Shown: in pieces, positions 1 through 6,510 of the stretch
How positions within the stretch are numbered: the stretch's first letter is position 1
Layout: every line of letters begins with the position of its first letter
DNA from: Verrucomicrobiota bacterium
GTDB lineage: Bacteria > Verrucomicrobiota > Verrucomicrobiia > Limisphaerales > AV2
Direction: 5' to 3'
DNA: 8,767 nucleotides
Assembly (NCBI GenBank): GCA_003218935.1
Contig: QHPA01000181.1
Span: 1 to 8,767, forward strand
Program-made: the position numbers and the translations under genes
The notes under the pieces: model-generated
Told to the model about the DNA's origin: nothing
Database searches by the model: none
Seen by the model: only the letters and a program-made list of their open reading frames with translations

Positions 1-853
1 CAAACACCGCCAAATCTTTTACCTTCGTCTTGCCAACAATCGAACTCAGGATGTAGGGATTGTGCGTGGTTAAGAAAAACTGGTTTGATTCATCGAGAGC
101 GATTCGTTCAGCAAGATAAGCCGTGTAAAACGGAAAGGTGTTCGCTTCCGGCTCGTCCAGGAGGATGGTTGAGTTCTGGTTTGTCTCGAGGACCGCCATG
201 TAAAAAATAATTCGCTTCCAAGTTTCCGAGATTGACTCGTAAGGGAAATTAAAAAGCTCGTCCTCAATTGTTTTTGCTATGCGCAACTCCATTTCCACCG
301 GCCTTATTTCCAAATTGAAGTGACGAGTGCGAAATAAGTCCGAGACGCGACGGCGCAAGCTTTTGTTCGTGTAAAGAATGGATGTGAGGTTTACGCCAAA
401 GGGCGGCTGTAGAACACCAAAAGCTTGAGTCGTCGGCTGGCCAGCAGGCTTAAATCGATAGTATTTGATACCGAATTGCAGGTTAACCCACGAGCCAGTA
501 CCGCCAGTTTGACCAAAAGTGCAACGTTGTTCCTGCCTGCTACCTTGATGTGCTCGCGAAGCAACGAACTCAAAGACCGGCGCGTTGAAACCGAGAGTGC
601 ACTCGCATTCGGGAGTGATCACGACGATGGGAGCGGACACTTGTTGATCCGTGAAAAGATCGGCAACGGTCCTGAACCTGAATACTTCCCTGAATTCGGT
701 TGGCCCGTGAACACCTTCGGAAAGCAATGCCAAAGCCTCCAGAATATTGGTCTTGCCCGTATTCGGCTCACCGATGAAGAGATTCACCCGTTTCGCATCG
801 AAGTTCGACTCACGAACCGATTTGAAATTCTGAATTTTTACCTTTGTGAGCAT
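1..853 (-). CDS. AAA family ATPase (ABC/SMC-type, OLD-like), 3' end outside window
   Basis: An open frame runs without a stop from ATG at 853 to the left edge, giving 284 codons; the C-terminus is missing. It begins MLTKVKIQNFKSVRESNF, the usual first strand of ABC/RecF/SMC-like ATPases. Walker A is GEPNTGKT (residues 28-35). A signature-like ESISETWKR lies near 206-214, Walker B is ILLDEPEA (230-237), and an H-loop TTHNP follows at 262-266. This order is that of the AAA_15/AAA_21 class, in which DNA repair, phage-defence (OLD-type) and other regulatory ATPases occur. Because the C-terminus is not visible, a TOPRIM nuclease domain can be neither shown nor excluded. No convincing Shine-Dalgarno precedes the ATG, which lies 13 bases past the hairpin closing hpnH, so it may be expressed separately or by read-through. 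By eye it is more AT-rich than hpnH, which could indicate a different origin. The ATPase class is firm; its biological role is unknown. Confidence 0.9.
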   Translation of the reverse strand, partial: MLTKVKIQNFKSVRESNFDAKRVNLFIGEPNTGKTNILEALALLSEGVHGPTEFREVFRFRTVADLFTDQQVSAPIVVITPECECTLGFNAPVFEFVASRAHQGSRQEQRCTFGQTGGTGSWVNLQFGIKYYRFKPAGQPTTQAFGVLQPPFGVNLTSILYTNKSLRRRVSDLFRTRHFNLEIRPVEMELRIAKTIEDELFNFPYESISETWKRIIFYMAVLETNQNSTILLDEPEANTFPFYTAYLAERIALDESNQFFLTTHNPYILSSIVGKTKVKDLAVF

Positions 854-865
854 GAACTGTCGGCC

Positions 866-895
866 AAAAGACGGAGCCTGATTACTCCGTCTTTT
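866..895 (-). terminator. Hairpin terminator overlapping the hpnH stop codon
   Basis: A perfect 11-bp inverted repeat (866-876 and 885-895) encloses an 8-base loop. The GC core ACGGAG/CTCCGT is flanked by A and T runs, so each strand reads as a stem ending in U residues: four on the minus strand within the stem, six on the plus strand. The minus-strand stem is made from the last codons of hpnH, and the TAA stop lies in the loop. It would end hpnH transcription just before the ATPase start at 853, and could also stop antisense transcripts arriving from the left. Function is inferred from shape alone. Confidence 0.7.
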
Positions 896-2315
896 TTAGC
901 TCAGCCATCTTAACCATCAATTCATCTCGTTGCGACGCATCGCCGGTGCCGCAGCCGCTGGTTGCCCCTGTGGCCGCTGAAGTTTTCATCTGCTGGACGT
1001 AGAATTCCGTATCGGCGCCTTCCTGAGTAAGGCCTGCCTTTTTCAAAGCGGCCCTGGCCGGGGCCAGATGACCTTTGCCGACGGAGACGCCGTTGAAGGC
1101 GCGTTGGAACAGTTGCGGCGCCGCCGGATACGGCCTGGGCCTGGCTCCGAAATTGTATTTCAAATTCTTCCAGTTGTCGCCGGGCTGATAGTTCGTGCCG
1201 AGCGCGCCGCTGGGGTCGTAGCCGCAATGGACCATGCAGTTCTCGCAGCGCGGGTCGCGGGCGACGCCGTCCACGACTCCGTATTTCTCCCAATTCACCT
1301 CGCGCAACATTTCCTGGTAACCGTTGTAGTGGCCGTCGGTCATCAGATAACAGGGCGCTTTCCAACCCTTGATGTTGTAGGTGGGGATGGCCCAGGCGGT
1401 GCAGGTCAGCTCGCGCTTGCCCGCCAAAAACTCCTGGTAAACCCGGGTGCCGATGATGGTGAAACGGTCGGCCCATTTCTCCATATCTTTGAATTTTTCC
1501 CGCGTCATTTTTCGTGTCAGGAAGAAATCCTCCGGCTGCTTGCCCAGGCGCTTGACCATGTCCTTTTTCGCCGCGTCATATTCATAACCCGGCGAGATCG
1601 TGTGGGCGTCCACCTCCAACGAGGAGAGAAACCTGAACATGTCTTCGATTTCCTGCACATCGGTTTCTTTATAGACCGTGGTGTTCGTCGCGGTCTGGTA
1701 GCCGAGAATCTTCGCCATCCTGATCGCGGCGACGCATTCCTTGAACACGCCTTCGCGCTCGACGATGAGATCGTGCGTAAATTCGAGTCCGTCCACGTGG
1801 ACGTTCCAATACATCCATTTTGTCGGGCGGATGACGGTTTTTTTTCGGGCGGCTTCGTCCGATTTGCGAATCGTTTCGGCGTCCTGGCCGGAAATCAATC
1901 CTTCGTCGAGCAACTTTTTCAGCTTCGTCTCAACTTCGGGTGAATAAATGGCCGCGAGGTAATCCTTCATCTTTTTCCGCATGAACATCCCGTTCGTGCA
2001 GACATAAACGATCCGGCCCTGTTCGAGGATGCCGTTCACCAGTTCTTCGATCTTCGGATAGATCAGCGGTTCGCCGCCGCAAATACTGACCATGGGAGCA
2101 TCGCACTCCGTCGCTGCCTGGAGGCATTTTTCCAGAGGCACCATGTCCTTGAGCGACGTGGAGTATTCGCGAATACGACCGCAACCGGTGCAGGTCAGAT
2201 TACAGGTGTGCAGCGGTTCGAGTTGCAAAACCATCGCGAACTTCGGGGTTTTGCGCAGTTTATGTTTGATGATGTGGCCGGCGATTTTCGCCGACAGCGC
2301 GAGGGGGAATCGCAT
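882..2315 (-). CDS. hpnH: Adenosyl-hopene transferase HpnH (radical SAM), extended form
   Basis: HpnH joins the 5'-deoxyadenosyl group of S-adenosylmethionine to a hopene (diploptene), forming adenosylhopane, the precursor of C35 extended hopanoids; it acts at the cytoplasmic membrane. The 477-residue protein carries the radical-SAM cluster CxxxCxxC (Cys38, 42, 45) in EPLHTCNLTCTGCGR, then the GGEP motif (80-83) and VHVDGLEFTHD (172-182). The C-terminal DUF3463-type region has Cys305, Cys322 and a CENCMVHCGYDP motif (357-368), as in known HpnH. Family members as I recall them are about 330-390 residues. The excess here is an insertion near 127-166 and an alanine- and glycine-rich tail of about 100 residues with a GCGTG motif. 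ATG at 2315 begins MRFPLALSAKIAGHIIKHKL, the normal HpnH N-terminus. It lies 5 bases after the upstream lipoprotein stop, so the two are almost certainly cotranscribed. No squalene-hopene cyclase or other hpn gene is in the window. Confidence 0.93.
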   Translation of the reverse strand: MRFPLALSAKIAGHIIKHKLRKTPKFAMVLQLEPLHTCNLTCTGCGRIREYSTSLKDMVPLEKCLQAATECDAPMVSICGGEPLIYPKIEELVNGILEQGRIVYVCTNGMFMRKKMKDYLAAIYSPEVETKLKKLLDEGLISGQDAETIRKSDEAARKKTVIRPTKWMYWNVHVDGLEFTHDLIVEREGVFKECVAAIRMAKILGYQTATNTTVYKETDVQEIEDMFRFLSSLEVDAHTISPGYEYDAAKKDMVKRLGKQPEDFFLTRKMTREKFKDMEKWADRFTIIGTRVYQEFLAGKRELTCTAWAIPTYNIKGWKAPCYLMTDGHYNGYQEMLREVNWEKYGVVDGVARDPRCENCMVHCGYDPSGALGTNYQPGDNWKNLKYNFGARPRPYPAAPQLFQRAFNGVSVGKGHLAPARAALKKAGLTQEGADTEFYVQQMKTSAATGATSGCGTGDASQRDELMVKMAELKKTE

Positions 2316-2320
2316 AGGAT

Positions 2321-2533
2321 TTAATGAGCTCGAGCCAACAGAGGAGCAGTCTCGGAAGCGGGAGCAGGAATTTCAGGCCGGTTGGCATCAGGCCGGACTT
2401 GTCCCAGACCGGGAAGGAAGAACGTGGCTGGCGAGACGCTGCCGGACGCGTTGATTCCGCTGCAACCCGCGCCCAGCAACAGGGCAAAGACTGGAATGAT
2501 TGCCAACCACAGGAATTTCCAATTTAATCTCAC
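2321..2533 (-). CDS. Small putative lipoprotein upstream of hpnH
   Basis: A 70-residue protein with a GTG start at 2533. The N-terminus MRLNWKFLWLAIIPVFALLLG is a positively charged then hydrophobic signal peptide ending at LGAGC, which fits a lipobox with lipidated Cys24. The mature part is short (GINASGSVSPATFFLPGLGQ, then a Pro/Ala-rich tail) with no enzyme motif. I recognise similar small GCSGINAS-type proteins in Verrucomicrobiota only from memory and cannot name a family. It ends 5 bases before hpnH, suggesting translational coupling and a link to hopanoid-containing membranes, though that role is inference. No ribosome binding site precedes the GTG; instead a -10-like TATACT ends six bases upstream, so the mRNA may be leaderless. 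An overlapping frame at 2260-2487 has no signal peptide and looks like a shadow. Confidence 0.72.
   Translation of the reverse strand: MRLNWKFLWLAIIPVFALLLGAGCSGINASGSVSPATFFLPGLGQVRPDANRPEIPAPASETAPLLARAH
2500..2528 (+). promoter_or_regulatory. Candidate promoter for the rightward gene at 2606
   Basis: Plus strand: TTGCCA (2500-2505), a 17-base spacer, then TTTAAT (2523-2528), each five of six to consensus. Transcription would start near 2535. The element lies inside the first codons of the leftward lipoprotein gene and points at that gene's own promoter, so the two predicted start sites are about two bases apart on opposite strands. Confidence 0.42.
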
Positions 2534-2539
2534 TTGGCG

Positions 2540-2567
2540 AGTATAAATCGGGTCAACATGATGGCAA
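2540..2567 (-). promoter_or_regulatory. Candidate sigma-70-type promoter for lipoprotein-hpnH
   Basis: Minus strand: TTGCCA (2567-2562), a 16-base spacer, then TATACT (2545-2540). Each hexamer matches five of six consensus bases. The expected start about 7 bases on falls at 2533, the first base of the GTG codon, predicting a leaderless transcript, in line with the missing Shine-Dalgarno. Inferred from sequence only. Confidence 0.5.
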
Positions 2568-2605
2568 CAACTAATTCCGCGCGAAATGAGGGCTGCTCAT
2601 TGCCC

Positions 2606-3370
2606 ATGCGCCGCGACAAAAAAGGCCGTGAATTGTTTGCGCATCTGGGTTGGTGGTGCCTGAGCCTCATTGGGTTGGTCGCACCTGGCCGGCTTTGCCT
2701 CTGCGAAGACCAGGCGGCCTTCGCCAAACGCGCGGAACAAAATTATCAGGAGGCGCGAAAAAAATTTCAGAACAGCACCAATGACGCTGAGGCAGCGTGG
2801 CAATTCGGCCGCGCCTGCTTCGACTGGGCGGACTTCGCGAAAGACGACGATCAGCGTGAATCCGTTGCCAACGAAGGGATCGCCGCCTGTCGGCAATTGA
2901 TTGCGCGCGATCCGAAGTCTGTCGCCGGCCATTATTACCTCGCGATGGACCTCGGCCAACTGGCGCAGACCAAAACGCTTGGCGCGTTGAGAATCGTTCA
3001 AGAAATGGAACGTGAATTCAAATCGGCGCGCGACCTCGACGCGAAGTTCGATGATGCCGGGCCGGACCGAAACCTTGGCCTGCTCTACTTTCAAGCGCCT
3101 GGGTGGCCGGCGAGCATCGGCAGCAGGAGCAAGGCGCGCCAGCACCTGGAGCGTTCGGTTGAGCTGGCGCCCGATTATCCGGAGAACCATCTTTGCCTGC
3201 TGGAAGCTTATCTCAAGTGGGACGATCGAAAGGATGTCCGGCGCGAGTTGAAGATTGTGGAAGAACTCCTGCCCAAGGCGCGAAAAGATTTCACCGGCGA
3301 CGCCTGGGCGCAGAGTTGGGCGGACTGGGACAAACGCTGGAAAAAGATTCGGGAGAAGGTCAAAAAGTGA
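2606..3370 (+). CDS. Exported TPR-like protein, function unknown
   Basis: A 254-residue protein if started at ATG 2606, chosen because it places a charged N-terminus (MRRDKKGRELFAH) directly before a hydrophobic stretch (LGWWCLSLIGLVAPG), giving a signal peptide ending near LCLC. A GAGGG lies 13 bases upstream. ATG 2558, ATG 2561 and TTG 2534 are in-frame alternatives. The mature part is helical with TPR-like repeats: AEAAWQFGRACFDWADFA, VAGHYYLAMDLGQLAQ, GPDRNLGLLYFQAPGWP, ARQHLERSVELAPDYPENHLCLLEAYL, and a Trp/Lys-rich C-terminus. The arrangement recalls the periplasmic TatT/TRAP-associated helical repeat proteins, but I would not assign that name. It is read away from the hpnH unit, and a lipoprotein gene follows after 52 bases. 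It is probably a periplasmic scaffold or binding protein; no catalytic motif is seen. Confidence 0.78.
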   Translation: MRRDKKGRELFAHLGWWCLSLIGLVAPGRLCLCEDQAAFAKRAEQNYQEARKKFQNSTNDAEAAWQFGRACFDWADFAKDDDQRESVANEGIAACRQLIARDPKSVAGHYYLAMDLGQLAQTKTLGALRIVQEMEREFKSARDLDAKFDDAGPDRNLGLLYFQAPGWPASIGSRSKARQHLERSVELAPDYPENHLCLLEAYLKWDDRKDVRRELKIVEELLPKARKDFTGDAWAQSWADWDKRWKKIREKVKK

Positions 3371-3387
3371 TATCCTGGTTTTGCCGG

Positions 3388-3416
3388 TTGACGTTCCGCC
3401 GCCGAACTCATTAACT
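3388..3416 (+). promoter_or_regulatory. Weak candidate promoter before the 3423 lipoprotein
   Basis: TTGACG (3388-3393, five of six to the -35 consensus), a 17-base spacer, then TTAACT (3411-3416), which lacks the important second-position A. The hexamer ends exactly six bases before the GTG at 3423, the same geometry as the hpnH-unit promoter, and no Shine-Dalgarno is present. Tentative. Confidence 0.25.
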
Positions 3417-3422
3417 GCGCTC

Positions 3423-3818
3423 GTGCGATTTATCCTTGTTGCTCTGCTGGTCGTGCTTTGGTCAAGTTGCTCCGCAAAGAAAGCGGCGGGGCCGGAAGCA
3501 ATGTTCACGCAGGGTCGGACGGGCAAAGTGACGGCAGCGACCCGCGCGCCATCCAAGGGAAAGGAGAGTGTAAAACCAACCGTCACGCCCGATGAAGCAC
3601 TGTTCGGCAAAGTGATTTTGGTGAATCCCGTCTTGCGCTTTGTGGTCATGGATTTCCCGGTTCTTAAGAGACCGGCAATGGATCAACGACTGAACGTGTA
3701 CCATCAGGGGCAAAAGGTCGGCGAGGTCAAGGTGACGGGACCAATGCTGGAAACCACCGCCGCCGGGGACATTGCAACCGGCGAAGCGCACGTGGGCGAC
3801 GAAGTAAGGGAGGATTGA
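3423..3818 (+). CDS. Small lipoprotein with FlgT-like C-terminal beta domain
   Basis: A 131-residue protein from GTG 3423. This start makes the hydrophobic segment MRFILVALLVVLWSSC a lipoprotein signal peptide with lipidated Cys16. The frame stays open upstream to 3255, but that part overlaps the previous gene and looks non-coding. After a Lys/Ala/Pro-rich linker (about residues 17-60) comes a compact domain: GKVILVNPVLRFVVMDFP, then LNVYHQGQKVGEVKVTGP and a GDIATGEAHVGDEVRED end. The pattern of 'G-x-V-x-x-V-N ... L-x-V-Y-x-x-G-x-x-V-G-x-x-x-V-T ... G-D-x-V' matches small beta-barrel domains such as the FlgT C-terminus and many verrucomicrobial envelope proteins; the precise function is unknown. 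The gene meets the leftward gene at 3836 tail to tail with 17 bases between them, and no T-tailed hairpin is visible there. Confidence 0.75.
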   Translation: MRFILVALLVVLWSSCSAKKAAGPEAMFTQGRTGKVTAATRAPSKGKESVKPTVTPDEALFGKVILVNPVLRFVVMDFPVLKRPAMDQRLNVYHQGQKVGEVKVTGPMLETTAAGDIATGEAHVGDEVRED

Positions 3819-3835
3819 AGGACAGCGGAACGAAG

Positions 3836-4162
3836 TCAGTTTTCCTCCGATCGCCGGCTTTTGAGATCCGGTTTCCTGTGCGCGTGCTTTTTTTGGTATG
3901 GCGAGTGGAGGTTGAAATAAATTCCGCAGAGCGGACGGTCACAGTCGGTCTGGCTGAGGATGACGGTCAGTTGACGATCGAGCGCGATGCCGTGACGCAG
4001 ATGCGGGCCGCGGTTCAAATAAGCTTTTATCGCTTTCTCCATCAGCCGAACCATCGACTCCTGGCATTCGTCCGGTGTTTTGTCGATGCAGACGATGTGC
4101 TTCTCGTAAAACTTCAGCGCTTCGACCATCTCCGGCTTGAACATCTCGATCGTCAAATCCAT
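3836..4162 (-). CDS. Hypothetical protein downstream of yggS
   Basis: A 108-residue soluble protein if started at ATG 4162 (MDLTIEMFKPEMVEALKFYEKHIVCIDKTPDECQ...). The frame is also open up to TTG 4222, which would overlap the yggS stop by four bases (TTGA) and add 20 residues of little character, so the true start is uncertain. The sequence is mixed alpha with four cysteines and a basic tail; it has no signal peptide, membrane segment or motif I can tie to a family. Its start so close behind yggS suggests cotranscription with it. The opposite strand also has an open frame (3815-4177), but its product is low in recognisable character and sits over the convergent gene end, so I favour this strand. 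Function unknown. Confidence 0.6.
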   Translation of the reverse strand: MDLTIEMFKPEMVEALKFYEKHIVCIDKTPDECQESMVRLMEKAIKAYLNRGPHLRHGIALDRQLTVILSQTDCDRPLCGIYFNLHSPYQKKHAHRKPDLKSRRSEEN

Positions 4163-4218
4163 CAGCACAGAAATTAAAGAGTCCGTCCGGGAAGTGCAAT
4201 AGCGCGTGGACACTGAAT

Positions 4219-4935
4219 TCAAGCGGTTTTCTCAGCTGCTTTGGTTGTGTTCGCTGGCGGTCGCCGACCGAACAAGGCGGTGCCGATGCGGACAAAGGTT
4301 GCCTTTTCCTCAATGGCCACTTCAAAGTCGCCGCTCATGCCCATGCTCAAATGTGGCAGGGGAGCGCCGAGGATTTGTTCGCACTGTTCTTTCAATTCGC
4401 GTAACCGACGAAAAAAAGGCCGCACCTTTTCCGGCTCCAGCGTCCACGGCGCGATGGTCATCAAGCCTTGAATCTCGATTCGCTTCAGCGCGTTGATTTG
4501 CTGCAGCTCGCGCAGCAGTCTCTCAGGTTGGTAGCCGAATTTGCTGGCTTCTCCCGTAACGTTGACCTCCAGCAAAAGCGGCATCCTCTTCGCCGCTTGC
4601 TCGGCGCGTTTGTTGATTTCCTGCGCGAGATGCAAACTGTCCACGCTTTGGATCATGTCGAACAGCTCAAGTGCGTCCCGGCATTTGTTCGTTTGCAAAT
4701 GACCGATCATGTGCCACCGCAAGTGGCCGGGGCAGAGCGGAATTTTCGCCTTCGCCTCCTGCACTTTGCTTTCCCCAAACAGATTCAACCCGAGTGCGGC
4801 GATGGCGCGAACGGCGTCGGGCGGCTGGCTTTTGCTGACCGGGAGCAGAGTGACGGCGGCAGGGTCTCGATTGGCGCGGGCGCAGGCAGCCTTGATCCGC
4901 TTTTGAATGGCGGTTAAGTTCGCAGCCGGATCCAT
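4219..4935 (-). CDS. yggS: YggS/PROSC family pyridoxal phosphate homeostasis protein
   Basis: A cytoplasmic PLP-binding protein that buffers pyridoxal 5'-phosphate; it is a single barrel domain with no known catalysis. The 238-residue product from ATG 4935 has the full family pattern: the PLP lysine in LLPVSKSQPPD (Lys35), FGESKVQEA (usually FGENYVQE), HMIGHLQTNKCRD, LLEVNVTGEASKFG, IQGLMTIAP, and the phosphate-binding end LSMGMSGDFEVAIEEKATFVRIGTALFG. The ATG is chosen because it puts the lysine where relatives have it (about 35-36). An in-frame GTG at 4986 would add 17 residues and has a better ribosome site (AAAGGTG shortly upstream), so it remains possible. The substitution of N-Y by S-K in the FGEN-type motif is a mild divergence. 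An unknown gene follows at once; the SGNH hydrolase gene lies divergently upstream. Confidence 0.93.
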   Translation of the reverse strand: MDPAANLTAIQKRIKAACARANRDPAAVTLLPVSKSQPPDAVRAIAALGLNLFGESKVQEAKAKIPLCPGHLRWHMIGHLQTNKCRDALELFDMIQSVDSLHLAQEINKRAEQAAKRMPLLLEVNVTGEASKFGYQPERLLRELQQINALKRIEIQGLMTIAPWTLEPEKVRPFFRRLRELKEQCEQILGAPLPHLSMGMSGDFEVAIEEKATFVRIGTALFGRRPPANTTKAAEKTA

Positions 4936-5243
4936 GATGGCAGAATGCCGCAAGCCGATGCGGAAAACAAGAAACGCGACGCCCACGCTGCACCTTTAGC
5001 TTTTGGGGGGATGATCGCTCCGAGAGAATCACCGGCTGGTGCGAGAATCCGCCGCGTTTCGGCGTGTTTCGTTGCCGGCGCTCCAGGACCAGGCACCCTG
5101 GTGTGGTTGGGGCCGATACTCTCCGGCATATCGGGTGCAGACCTACCTTTATTCCAACCTGCGGGTCGGTATGTTCACGAGAAAGTTTGCGCATTATGGT
5201 TAACACTGTGTCCCCAGGATCGGATGGCCGAACGGAAACGAAG
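4936..5243. other. 308-base divergent intergenic region, no gene supported
   Basis: This stretch lies between the starts of yggS (minus) and the SGNH hydrolase (plus). Frames on both strands are partly open, but their translations show no family motif and each is an extension of a neighbour's frame. It must hold promoters for both genes, yet I see no convincing -35/-10 pair. A small hairpin, ACCAGG-CAC-CCTGGT, sits at 5088-5102. The plus strand near 5111-5205 reads in one frame as an Arg/Tyr-rich peptide ending at a TAA, which could be a decayed gene or a dispersed intergenic repeat, but I cannot show either. Confidence 0.5.
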
Positions 5244-6416
5244 ATGAAGGTTAACGGCCCTTCCAAACCCGGCGGGTCTGAACCACGAGGCGGCCGCTCC
5301 CGCGTCCGGCAGATCGGACGATTCCTCGTCGGAATCGTTGTCTCGGCGCTTGTGGTTCTGTGCATGTTCGAGGCCTGGTTCCGCGCGCATTCGACCCGGG
5401 TTGTCGCCGCCAGGGCGTCGGGTCCCTTTATTGAGAGCGATCCGGACCTGTTGATCCGATACACGTCGAAGGGGCGCAGACTGGTCCCAAGCGCCCATGT
5501 ACGCATCCTGAAGCACCAGCTTTCCGGCCTCGATATTGACATGCAGATCAATTCCCTGGGCTTCCGCGCCCGCGAGCTCGCGTCGCGAAAGAGCCCGGAG
5601 GAGTTCCGTGTGCTGGTACTGGGAGACTCGATCACGTGGGCGGATTACCTGCCAGCGGACGAGGTTTACGTCAACCAGGCCGAGCGCCTGCTCAACCCAT
5701 CGCCGGATGGGCGGCGCGTGGAACTGATCAATGCCGGCGTGGGCGACATTGGAACCCGCGAGGAAATGGATATCCTGGAAGAGTCCGGCCTCGCGACGCA
5801 GCCTGATCTCGTGGTGCTCTCTTTCTACCTGAATGACAGCCGTCCTCCCTGGGGATTCGCCGGCGAGCTGGGCCGGCCCGGATGGCTCAGGCGCCATAGC
5901 GCCCTGGCCGCTGAGCTCTATCGGTCCAGCCGGCTCCAACGCTGGATCAAAGAGCAAGGAGAACCCCGGTGGGGCTGGGTTTCCGCTCGAGACCGGATCC
6001 CATGGCAAAAGGACCCTGCGGCTCTGGAGCAGCTGGCTTGGCTGGCGCGATTCGACTGGGGCGCTGCCTGGCAACCTGAGTCCTGGGCCGCGGTGGACAA
6101 AGAGTTAGCGCGACTGCGCAAGCTGGCCGGACGCCACAACTTTAGTGTGCTGGTTGTGGCTTTCCCGGTTCGGTTCCAGGTCGAGGCGGACTTTGTTGAC
6201 GACAGGCCCCAGAAGGCAGTGGCGGAGCGAGCTCGCGCAAACGGCTTCGGTTTCCTGGACATCTTGCCGCTTCTTCGATCGCATCGCAATGAGCCGATCT
6301 ACTTCGATCACGCCCATCCCCTGTCTGCCGCGAACGCGTGGATCGGCGAGGCGCTCGCCAAGTGCATCCGTTCCGAGTATCTCGCGCCGGGCGGAAAGCC
6401 AGGCGTGAAGCCTTAA
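5244..6416 (+). CDS. Membrane-anchored SGNH/GDSL hydrolase
   Basis: A 390-residue protein from ATG 5244, preceded by GGA seven bases upstream; an in-frame ATG at 5196 would add 16 residues. A basic N-terminus leads to one transmembrane segment (about 25-42, IGRFLVGIVVSALVVLCMF) with the rest predicted periplasmic. The SGNH blocks follow in order: LGDSITWAD with nucleophile Ser129, NAGVGDIGT with the oxyanion glycine near 165-167, FYLND with Asn197, and a C-terminal DHAHP giving Asp355 and His358. The family removes or transfers acyl groups, often acetyl, on carbohydrates or lipids; the substrate here is unknown. Anchored SGNH proteins of this layout often belong to polysaccharide or exosortase-linked gene sets, but no such partner is in view. 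A cytoplasmic-looking TPR gene follows after 239 bases. Confidence 0.87.
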   Translation: MKVNGPSKPGGSEPRGGRSRVRQIGRFLVGIVVSALVVLCMFEAWFRAHSTRVVAARASGPFIESDPDLLIRYTSKGRRLVPSAHVRILKHQLSGLDIDMQINSLGFRARELASRKSPEEFRVLVLGDSITWADYLPADEVYVNQAERLLNPSPDGRRVELINAGVGDIGTREEMDILEESGLATQPDLVVLSFYLNDSRPPWGFAGELGRPGWLRRHSALAAELYRSSRLQRWIKEQGEPRWGWVSARDRIPWQKDPAALEQLAWLARFDWGAAWQPESWAAVDKELARLRKLAGRHNFSVLVVAFPVRFQVEADFVDDRPQKAVAERARANGFGFLDILPLLRSHRNEPIYFDHAHPLSAANAWIGEALAKCIRSEYLAPGGKPGVKP

Positions 6417-6510
6417 CCGCAACTCCTTCGACGCGCTCGTTCGAGAGGCAGAATGTCGTCAGGGAAGTTATTTCGAGGAATCTGACATCATTTCGGGCCT
6501 CCATTTGCTC

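Noticed and set aside
866..895. Riboswitch or attenuator upstream of the ATPase
   Set aside because: Only a simple hairpin is present with no alternative pairing partner nearby; a plain terminator explains it.
1068..1943. Long plus-strand open frame of 291 codons
   Set aside because: Lies wholly antisense to hpnH, whose motifs are unmistakable; its translation has no family pattern and is explained by high-GC codon structure.
2597..3649. Minus-strand open frame of 350 codons
   Set aside because: Antisense to two plus-strand genes with proper signal peptides; its own product has none and shows no recognisable domain.
3815..4177. Plus-strand open frame of 120 codons overlapping the lipoprotein end
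   Set aside because: Antisense to the yggS-linked gene; slightly protein-like in parts, but context favours the other strand. Some doubt remains.
4667..5635. Minus-strand open frame of 322 codons
   Set aside because: Crosses yggS in another frame and runs antisense into the SGNH gene; rich in Arg, Pro and Ser with no motif.
5175..6074. Minus-strand open frame of 299 codons
   Set aside because: Antisense to the SGNH hydrolase, which has all catalytic blocks in order.
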